A stretch of 46,776 bases of DNA from Erysipelotrichaceae bacterium. GTDB taxonomy: Bacteria; Bacillota_I; Bacilli_A; Erysipelotrichales; Erysipelotrichaceae. How positions within the stretch are numbered: position 1 is the first letter of the stretch; each line of letters opens with the position of its first letter. The notes below the pieces were generated by a model that saw only the letters and a program-made list of their open reading frames with translations, was not told the origin of the DNA and made no database searches. Positions 41,319 to 46,776 of this stretch are shown here, piece by piece. Location of the stretch: NCBI GenBank assembly GCA_020026035.1, contig JAHHRC010000003.1, forward strand, positions 1-46,776. Direction: 5' to 3'. The position numbers and the translations under genes are program-made.

Positions 41319-42162
41319 TCCAATTGCGAGTGTAGCAAGAGTAAAACAAATATTAGACCAATACGACCTTCATGCGAAGAAGGGGTTTGGACAAAACTTT
41401 TTAACCGATGTATCGGTGGTAAAACGGGCCGCAAGTGCAGCGCATTGTGAAGGGGCAGTCATTGAGATTGGACCTGGGATTGGGTCATTGACCGAACAAC
41501 TTGCAATGCTTAGTCAACATGTGCGTTGTTACGAGGTGGATGAACGTTTGCCAAGAATCTTAGAAGATACATTGAGTGAATACGACAATGTCGAAGTGTT
41601 GTTACAGGACTTTTTGGAGTGTGACTTAGAAGCTTCGGTAAAAGAGTTAAAAGAGAAGTATGGAAGTGTAGCGGTTTGTGCGAATTTACCGTACTACATT
41701 ACAACACCGGTATTGTTTAAGTTGTTTGAATGCAAAGAAGAAATTAACTACATTACGGTTATGGTACAAAAGGAAGTAGCCGATCGATTTAGTGCGCCGG
41801 TGAATTCCAAGACGTATGGGGCATTGAGTGTTGAGAGTCAATACTTGTATGAAGTAAAGACCTTGTTCAAAGTTCCGGCAAAGTGTTTTAATCCAGCGCC
41901 TAGAATTGATTCAGCGATTATTCAATTTAAGAAGCGTGATGTATTAGAGGATGTTGGTGATGTGAATGCCTACTTTAACTTTGTAAAGGCTTGTTTTGTG
42001 CAACGTCGTAAAACTTTGTTTAATAACTTAAAGGCGATTTGTGAAAGTAGTGAAGTGGCGATGAAGGTCATTGAAGATGCGAATTTGAAACCATCGGTAC
42101 GAGCGCAGGAGTTAGACCGTGAAGCATTTATGAATTTGTATCGTGTGTATTTAAAGCGATAG
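41311..42162 (+). CDS. rsmA: 16S rRNA (adenine-1518/1519-N6)-dimethyltransferase
   Basis: RsmA (KsgA) makes the two dimethyladenosines at the 3' end of 16S rRNA and acts as a late assembly checkpoint. The 283-aa product has KKGFGQNFLTD near 22-32, the SAM site VIEIGPGIGSLTEQL, and the catalytic motif CANLPYYITTPV, a form of NLPY. The C-terminal helical domain has FVQRRKTLFNNLK. Confidence 0.97.
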   Translation: MSNPIASVARVKQILDQYDLHAKKGFGQNFLTDVSVVKRAASAAHCEGAVIEIGPGIGSLTEQLAMLSQHVRCYEVDERLPRILEDTLSEYDNVEVLLQDFLECDLEASVKELKEKYGSVAVCANLPYYITTPVLFKLFECKEEINYITVMVQKEVADRFSAPVNSKTYGALSVESQYLYEVKTLFKVPAKCFNPAPRIDSAIIQFKKRDVLEDVGDVNAYFNFVKACFVQRRKTLFNNLKAICESSEVAMKVIEDANLKPSVRAQELDREAFMNLYRVYLKR

Positions 42163-42170
42163 GAGGATGT

Positions 42171-43013
42171 ATGAAAGAGCGTGCGTATGGGAAAATTAAT
42201 TTGTGCTTAGACGTGGTTCGAAAGCGTGAAGATGGGTACCATGACTTACGAATGGTTATGGTTCCAATTGATTTCTATGATGTGTTGGAAATGAATTTTG
42301 CGGATGAAACGACGTTGACTTTGAATCGTTCCTATTTGCCAGTGAATGATAAGAATACAGTGATTAAGGCAATACGGTTGATGCAAGAAACGTATGGGTT
42401 TGATCAAGAGTTTGAATGTAAGTTAACCAAACACATTCCAACCCAAGCAGGATTAGCCGGTGGGTCGGCGGATGCGGCTGCTGCGATTCGAATGATTAAC
42501 CGCATGATGAAGTTGCATTTGTCACAAGAAGAATTGATTCAAATAGCGAAGCAAGTTGGAGCTGATGTGCCATTTTGTTTGGTGAATAAACCAGCTTTAG
42601 TAGAAGGTATTGGGGATGTCATTCAACCATTTGATTGTGAGGATATCGAGTTTTCCATTCTTTTGGTAAAGCCAAGACGTGGGGTTTCAACGAAGAAAGC
42701 CTTTGGGAATTTGGATTATGAACACTTAGTACATCCAGATTGTGATGCGATGGTGAAGGCGTTAGAGACGAATAGTTATATCGATGTTGTCGACAATTTA
42801 GGCAATTCGATTGAGAAGGCGAGTTTGAAGCTTGTGCGTGATATTCGGAATGTGAAACGTGATTTAGAGGCGTATGGCTTTGATGGGGTATTGATGTCGG
42901 GGTCTGGTTCAACGGTGTTTGGTTTAACAAGAAACCAACGAGTGTTGCATGAGGCTGCGGACTTGATGCGTCGTCGTGGGTATTTTGTACGGATTACAAA
43001 AATTAAGAAATGA
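42171..43013 (+). CDS. ispE: 4-diphosphocytidyl-2-C-methyl-D-erythritol kinase
   Basis: IspE phosphorylates CDP-ME in the MEP route to isoprenoids. The 280-aa GHMP kinase has the conserved start YGKINLCLDVVRKREDGYHDL, the ATP loop AGLAGGSADAAAAI (about 92-105) and the C-terminal MSGSGSTVFGL. Its presence shows that this organism makes isoprenoids by the MEP pathway. An AGGAGG site lies in the 8-bp gap after rsmA. A terminator follows directly. Confidence 0.96.
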   Translation: MKERAYGKINLCLDVVRKREDGYHDLRMVMVPIDFYDVLEMNFADETTLTLNRSYLPVNDKNTVIKAIRLMQETYGFDQEFECKLTKHIPTQAGLAGGSADAAAAIRMINRMMKLHLSQEELIQIAKQVGADVPFCLVNKPALVEGIGDVIQPFDCEDIEFSILLVKPRRGVSTKKAFGNLDYEHLVHPDCDAMVKALETNSYIDVVDNLGNSIEKASLKLVRDIRNVKRDLEAYGFDGVLMSGSGSTVFGLTRNQRVLHEAADLMRRRGYFVRITKIKK

Positions 43014-43036
43014 CCTGAGAGAATCAGGTTTTTTCT
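43013..43036 (+). terminator. Terminator after ispE
   Basis: ACCTGA (43013-43018) pairs with TCAGGT (43024-43029) over a 5-nt loop, followed by TTTTTTC. It starts in the stop codon. The stem is short. Confidence 0.75.
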
Positions 43037-43044
43037 TTTGGGGC

Positions 43045-43073
43045 TTGCTAAATTTGTAAGAGTTAGTTATAGT
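43045..43073 (+). promoter_or_regulatory. Promoter of the 90-aa orphan gene
   Basis: TTGCTA (43045-43050), 17-bp spacer, TATAGT (43068-43073), 22 bp before the ATG. Confidence 0.7.
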
Positions 43074-43095
43074 TAACTCCAACAGGGGGTATCGT

Positions 43096-43368
43096 ATGAA
43101 GCATAAAGTTGCACTCATTGGTGAATTTGAAATGTTAATTCATCTACAGAGTCTAAACATCAACGAATACGAATTTCACTTCTATCCAAACATTGAGTGT
43201 TTTGTGATGCAGCGGAAACGATTCGAAGGAGCGATCCTTGGTGTGGATCAGGAAAGATTGGAAATTGCCGAAGAGGTGTTAGAGGATATCTCGCTTCCAT
43301 ATACAAGATGGAATACGAATGATGCTTCGGTGGCGGTTGTTCAAAACCTTAATACAATTCTTCATTAG
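43096..43368 (+). CDS. Small protein of unknown function
   Basis: This 90-aa soluble protein begins KVALIGEFEMLIHLQSLNI, a strand and helix like the start of a small alpha/beta domain, and ends with alternating strands and a helix. It has no signal peptide, membrane segment or cysteine pair. It has its own promoter, a strong GGGGG-type ribosome site and its own terminator, so it is surely expressed. The context (between ispE and glmU, where Firmicutes often carry veg, spoVG or purR-like regulators) does not identify it. Confidence 0.6.
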   Translation: MKHKVALIGEFEMLIHLQSLNINEYEFHFYPNIECFVMQRKRFEGAILGVDQERLEIAEEVLEDISLPYTRWNTNDASVAVVQNLNTILH

Positions 43369-43374
43369 TAAGGC

Positions 43375-43399
43375 AAGACCAATGATGTTGGTCTTTTTT
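43375..43399 (+). terminator. Terminator after the 90-aa orphan
   Basis: AAGACCAA (43375-43382), a 5-nt loop, TTGGTCTT (43388-43395), then a T run. Confidence 0.9.
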
Positions 43400-43456
43400 C
43401 CTGTTCTATAGGAAAGTGGCTTGGTATTGTGTATACTTATAGGCGGAGGATTTAAC

Positions 43457-44362
43457 ATGAAAAATGCAATTGTTTTAGCTGCAGGTAAGGGAACTCGTAT
43501 GCGTTCCGATACGCCTAAGGTGCTACATAATGTTTTAGAGATGCCAATGGTTGAATTGATCGTTCAAAATCTAAAACAAGCGGGGGCAGATCGTGTTGTG
43601 ACGGTTGTTGGTTACGGTGCGGATGATGTCAAGAAGGCAATGGAAGGCAAGTGTGAGTTTGCTTTGCAACAACCGCAATTAGGAACGGGGCATGCAGTTA
43701 TGTGTGCGAATCAATTAGAAGGAGAAGAAGGATTCACACTTGTGGTGAATGGGGATTGTCCTTGTATTGAAAGTGACACATTGAAGGCTTTGTATGAAGC
43801 TGTTGAAGATGCCGATATGGCAGTTCTTACAGTTTCTTTAGATGATGCGAAGTCGTATGGTCGTGTGATTCGTGATGAAAACAATCAAGTGCTTCGTATT
43901 GTTGAGTTTAAGGATTGCAACGAGGAAGAAGCGAAGGTAAAGGAAATCAATACGGGTATCTATGCCTTTAATAATAAAGCGTTGTTTGAAGGGCTTAAGA
44001 AAGTTACAAATGACAATGCACAACAGGAATACTACATTACTGATTTAGTAGAAATCCTAAATAGCGAAGGTAAGAAGGTGAAGGCTGTTCTTACGACAAA
44101 TATGGAAGAAGTACAGGGTGTGAATGATTGTGTGGAATTAGCTCACGCCAATGCATATCTAAGAGAAAAGATTAATACAAAATGGATGAAGGAAGGGGTT
44201 ACGATGGTTGACCCTAAGAATACATACATTGGACCAAATGTAACGTTTGGACATGATGTCGTATTACATCCAAATGTATATATCTACGGAACATGTCATA
44301 TTGGAGATTGTGTTGTTGTGAAACCAAACTCCTATATTGTCGATGAGGATATCGAGGCATAA
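43457..44362 (+). CDS. glmU: GlmU-type UDP-GlcNAc pyrophosphorylase, truncated (acetyltransferase domain missing)
   Basis: GlmU normally has two domains: an N-terminal uridylyltransferase that makes UDP-GlcNAc from GlcNAc-1-P, and a C-terminal left-handed beta helix that acetylates GlcN-1-P. Here the 302-aa product has an intact first domain: LAAGKGTRMRSDTPKVLH, QLGTGHAV and VNGDCPCIES near 100. The usual D of the metal-binding GDxP reads GDCP. The linker helix is present. The beta helix stops after about 55 residues (NTYIGPNVTFG, HDVVLHPNVYIYG), short of the acetyltransferase active site; normal GlmU is about 455 aa. The start is the ATG at 43457, after GGAGGA; an in-frame start at 43421 has no ribosome site and overlaps the promoter zone. 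glmU-prs is a standard Firmicute pairing. Confidence 0.9.
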   Translation: MKNAIVLAAGKGTRMRSDTPKVLHNVLEMPMVELIVQNLKQAGADRVVTVVGYGADDVKKAMEGKCEFALQQPQLGTGHAVMCANQLEGEEGFTLVVNGDCPCIESDTLKALYEAVEDADMAVLTVSLDDAKSYGRVIRDENNQVLRIVEFKDCNEEEAKVKEINTGIYAFNNKALFEGLKKVTNDNAQQEYYITDLVEILNSEGKKVKAVLTTNMEEVQGVNDCVELAHANAYLREKINTKWMKEGVTMVDPKNTYIGPNVTFGHDVVLHPNVYIYGTCHIGDCVVVKPNSYIVDEDIEA

Positions 44363-44416
44363 GAATATTTTTATGCATTAGAAAGGCAGAATTGTACAGA
44401 AAAGACCTTCGGGCGG

Positions 44417-44445
44417 TTGAGAAAGAACCTGAAGTCGTTTACAAT
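44417..44445 (+). promoter_or_regulatory. Promoter of prs
   Basis: TTGAGA (44417-44422), 17-bp spacer, TACAAT (44440-44445), each with one mismatch. An imperfect dyad (44404-44413 with 44429-44437: GACCTTCGGG and CCTGAAGTC) covers the -35 and spacer and could be an operator. No clear terminator follows glmU. Confidence 0.7.
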
Positions 44446-44484
44446 TGTCTTTAAATACGCTGAATAGGAAGAGGTAAATAGGTA

Positions 44485-45444
44485 ATGGATAAGGAAATCG
44501 TAATTTTTTCACTCACATCAAGCACAAATTTAGCAGATCGTATCTGTGAAGTCTTAGATGTACCACAAGGAAAGATCAAGGTAGAACACTTTGCGGATGG
44601 TGAAATCTTAGTCACTCCACAGGAAACGATTCGTGGTAAGAAGGTTTATATCGTGCAATCTACATGTAATCCAGTTACAGAACGTTTGATGGAAGTACTT
44701 GTATGTATTGACGCATGTAAGCGTGCTTCGGCTGGCGAAATCAATGTCATCATGCCATATTATGGGTATGCAAGACAGGATCGTAAGGCAAGTGCACACC
44801 AACCAATCACTTCAAAATTGGTTGCAGACTTACTACAAACAGCAGGTGCTGATCGTATTGTAACGGTTGACTTGCACGCATCCCAGATTCAAGGATTCTT
44901 TGATATTCCAATTGATGATCTTACAGCAGTTCCAATGTTGGCAAGATACTTCAAGGATAAGGGACTTCATCCAGATGATATCGTTGTTGTATCCCCAGAC
45001 CATGGTGGTGTAACACGTGCTCGTAAGATGGCTGAAATCTTAGAAGCTCCAATTGCAATCGTTGACAAGCGTCGTCCAAAGGCAAACGTTTGTGAAGCGA
45101 AAAACGTAATTGGTGATGTGGCTGGAAAAGTATGTATCGTTGTCGATGACATTTGTGATACAGCAGGAAGCCTTTGTGCAGCATGTAAGATTCTTGAAGA
45201 ACATGGTGCGAAGGAAGTTTATGCCGCAATCACACATGGTGTCTTCTCGAAGAATGCGATCCAAACAATCGAAGATTCCGTTATCAAGGAAATGGTTGTG
45301 TCCGACACAATTCCTATGTCAGAAGAAAGCAAAGCAAAGACTACAAAGATTCATCAAGTATGTACAGCAAATATGCTTGCTCGTACGATTGAAGCAATTC
45401 AAAAACATTCATCTGTATCTGTTGTATACGATGAATTCATGTAA
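44485..45444 (+). CDS. prs: Ribose-phosphate pyrophosphokinase
   Basis: Prs makes PRPP from ribose 5-phosphate and ATP, for nucleotides, His, Trp and NAD. The 319-aa product has the class I layout: FADGEILVTPQETIRGKKVYIVQST, the ARQDRK catalytic arginine segment, VDLHASQIQGFFDIP, SPDHGGVTRARKMAE with the metal-binding histidine, and the PRPP loop VVDDICDTAGSL. The loop has ICDTAGS where MIDTGGT or similar is common, a mild variation. The length is normal. Confidence 0.97.
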   Translation: MDKEIVIFSLTSSTNLADRICEVLDVPQGKIKVEHFADGEILVTPQETIRGKKVYIVQSTCNPVTERLMEVLVCIDACKRASAGEINVIMPYYGYARQDRKASAHQPITSKLVADLLQTAGADRIVTVDLHASQIQGFFDIPIDDLTAVPMLARYFKDKGLHPDDIVVVSPDHGGVTRARKMAEILEAPIAIVDKRRPKANVCEAKNVIGDVAGKVCIVVDDICDTAGSLCAACKILEEHGAKEVYAAITHGVFSKNAIQTIEDSVIKEMVVSDTIPMSEESKAKTTKIHQVCTANMLARTIEAIQKHSSVSVVYDEFM

Positions 45445-45461
45445 GCAAACTTTGTTTGTTG

Positions 45462-45489
45462 AACCGGTTTCGCAAGAGATCGGTTTTTT
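45462..45489 (+). terminator. Terminator after prs
   Basis: AACCGGTTTC (45462-45471), a GCAA tetraloop, GAGATCGGTT (45476-45485, two wobbles), then Ts. Confidence 0.88.
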
Positions 45490-45506
45490 CTTTTATAGAC
45501 CTTATT

Positions 45507-45531
45507 TTAGGTGTGCTATACTTAACCTAAA
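45507..45531 (+). promoter_or_regulatory. Promoter with a dyad around the -10 box, upstream of the TelA-family gene
   Basis: TGC-TATACT (hexamer 45517-45522) is an extended -10; the -35 at 45494 (TATAGA) is weak. The -10 lies inside the inverted repeat TTTAGGT (45506-45512) and ACCTAAA (45525-45531), 7-bp arms 12 bp apart. This arrangement suits a repressor. Confidence 0.55.
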
Positions 45532-45552
45532 TAGAAAGAAATGGTGATTGAT

Positions 45553-46746
45553 ATGGAACAAAACAAAGAACAAATGGAATCCATCTCCCTAACACTGACG
45601 CCAACGGAAGTTCAACAAGAACAACAAGCGCAGTTAGAACAGCTTGAAGAAAAAGAAGCCGTAGAAGCAATTCAAACGGTTGAAGATTTGTATAGTGAAG
45701 CTGGGTTGAATGAGAAAGAAATTCAAACCGTTGAAAACTTCTCGAATCAAATTGATGTGTTAGATTCAACTGTAATTCTTGAATATGGTTCAGCAGCACA
45801 GCGTAAGATCAATAATTTCTCGGATGCTGCATTGAAGAACGTTTCAACGAAGGATATCGGTGAAGTTGGATCCTTAATGGAAGAACTTGTTAAAGAGTTA
45901 AAGAAAACCGAACCAAAGGAAGAATCCAAAGGGTTCTTTAGCGGCTTGTTTAAAAAGGCAAAAGATACGGTAGAAGACTTCACAACGGATTACACCAAAG
46001 CCGAAGCGAACGTAAACCGTATTACGAAGATTTTGGAACAGCATCAAATTACGCTATTAAAGGATATTGCGTTATTGGATGAGTTGTACGAACGCAACCA
46101 ACAAAACACAAAAGAGCTTTCAATGTATATCATTGCTGGTCGTAAGAAGTTGAAGGAAGTGCAAGAAAATGAATTGCCAAAGTTGATTGAAAAGGCAAAT
46201 CAAACTGGTCGTGCGGAAGATGTACAAGCTGCAAATGACTTATCGCAAGCCTGTGTTCGTTTTGAAAAGAAGTTGTATGACTTAGAGCTAACAAGACAAG
46301 TGTCCATTCAAATGGCACCACAGATTCGCTTGTTACAAAACAACGACACAATCATGACAGAAAAGATTCAATCAACGTTAGTAAATACCATTCCTCTATG
46401 GAAGAACCAAATTGTCTTGGCAATGGGTATTACACATTCCAAAGACGCAATGGCTGCAGAGCGTTCGGTAAATAACTTAACCAATGAAATGCTTAAGAAG
46501 AATGCGGCAACGTTGCATCAAGCAACGGTTGAAACAGCTCGTGAATCCGAACGTGGAATTATTGATATTGAAACACTTCAAGAAACAAACCGCGAATTAA
46601 TTGCGACTTTAGATGAAGTGATGGTAATTCAACGTGAAGGTAAGCAAAAGCGTCTGGAAGCAGAAAAAGAACTTGCGCGTATTGAACAAGAGCTACATCA
46701 AAAGCTATTGCAAATTGATCGCGAAAAGGACATCACAAAACGATAA
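45553..46746 (+). CDS. TelA/YaaN-family protein (toxic anion resistance family)
   Basis: The 397-aa product is almost all helix, with long charged heptad stretches, no signal peptide and no membrane segment. It fits the TelA family, named for tellurite resistance but with an envelope-stress or metal-stress role in most hosts. Recognised parts are a Q/E-rich head (1-50), FFSGLFKKAKDTVEDFTTDYTKAEANVNRITKIL near the middle and LDELYERNQQNTKELSMYIIAGRKKLKE. It also has QMAPQIRLLQNNDTIMTEKIQSTLVNTIPLWKNQIVLA. I prefer the ATG at 45553, after GGTGAT; an ATG at 45541 would add MVID but has a weaker site. In B. subtilis yaaN also lies near the origin. A regulated promoter precedes it. Confidence 0.88.
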   Translation: MEQNKEQMESISLTLTPTEVQQEQQAQLEQLEEKEAVEAIQTVEDLYSEAGLNEKEIQTVENFSNQIDVLDSTVILEYGSAAQRKINNFSDAALKNVSTKDIGEVGSLMEELVKELKKTEPKEESKGFFSGLFKKAKDTVEDFTTDYTKAEANVNRITKILEQHQITLLKDIALLDELYERNQQNTKELSMYIIAGRKKLKEVQENELPKLIEKANQTGRAEDVQAANDLSQACVRFEKKLYDLELTRQVSIQMAPQIRLLQNNDTIMTEKIQSTLVNTIPLWKNQIVLAMGITHSKDAMAAERSVNNLTNEMLKKNAATLHQATVETARESERGIIDIETLQETNRELIATLDEVMVIQREGKQKRLEAEKELARIEQELHQKLLQIDREKDITKR

Positions 46747-46752
46747 AACAAG

Positions 46753-46776
46753 AACCCTACTTTCGAGTGGGGTTTT
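46753..46776 (+). terminator. Terminator after the TelA-family gene
   Basis: AACCCTACT (46753-46761), a TTCG tetraloop, AGTGGGGTT (46766-46774, one wobble), then Ts cut off by the window end. Confidence 0.85.

Noticed and set aside
43421..43456. Earlier in-frame start for glmU
   Set aside because: The extra 12 residues have no ribosome site; a GGAGGA sits correctly before the ATG at 43457 and the family begins KNAIVLAAGKGTRM.
44363..44484. Remnant of the missing GlmU acetyltransferase domain by frameshift
   Set aside because: No frame in the 122-bp gap shows hexapeptide repeats, and the gap is too short for the missing 150 residues. A single frameshift does not explain the truncation.
45110..45547. 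145-codon open frame on the + strand
   Set aside because: It is a frame shadow of prs that runs through the prs terminator.
1..46776. Insertion sequences, prophage, CRISPR arrays, tRNA or rRNA genes
   Set aside because: No transposase or integrase, no regularly spaced repeats, and no tRNA or rRNA signature was found. The many hairpins are terminators, parS or DnaA-box elements.

Overview
The window is the replication-origin region of a low-to-moderate GC Firmicute. The order dnaA-dnaN-yaaA-recF-gyrB-gyrA, T-box control of serS, a noc-parA-parB cluster with Firmicute-type parS sites, RNase M5 and a very short SRP RNA all point there. A member of the Erysipelotrichia is my best guess, but this is inference and no species is claimed.

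Layout. Positions 1-3640 are an accessory block on the + strand: a sortase-type surface protein (with a T13 run upstream) and a two-gene toxin-antitoxin module (MqsR-like toxin; MqsA-like zinc ribbon/HTH fused to a Panacea/SocA domain). Positions 3790-5780 are oriC: many DnaA boxes upstream of dnaA, then a DnaA-box/GC/DnaA-trio unwinding element between dnaA and dnaN. With the origin here, the + genes on its left, and the two minus-strand genes on its right, are transcribed head-on to replication. Positions 5810-12919 hold dnaN, yaaA, recF, gyrB and gyrA. Two lipoprotein genes of unknown role follow, converging on a shared terminator. The minus-strand one is divergent from the serS T-box leader, and the two promoters overlap. 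Then come serS, the SRP RNA (ffs), tadA, dnaX, ybaB, recR, fhs and an unknown gene, followed by mnmG, an unknown gene, a GHL10-type lipoprotein, rsmG, noc, parA and parB.

Positions 29988-36540 are a complete F-type ATP synthase operon (atpI, B, E, F, H, A, G, D, C). Its c subunit carries a carboxylate in both helices, a pattern known from some Na+-coupled rotors. A small membrane protein and a minus-strand CofE-like ligase follow. Next come mnmE, tatD, rnmV, rsmA, ispE, a 90-aa orphan, a shortened glmU that lacks almost all of the acetyltransferase domain, prs and a TelA-family gene. The window ends in that gene's terminator.

Three perfect parS sites (TGTTTCACGTGAAACA) lie within 3.4 kb. One sits in the serS T-box leader where the RNA would form the stem just before the antiterminator, one abuts the serS terminator just upstream of ffs, and one lies within the dnaX coding sequence. 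The most unusual observations are the parS/T-box double use, the truncated GlmU, the two-carboxylate c ring, the Panacea-fused toxin-antitoxin module beside oriC, the overlapping divergent promoters at serS, and the position of the mnmG-noc-parAB block on the right of the origin. I saw no transposon, prophage, CRISPR array, tRNA or rRNA.
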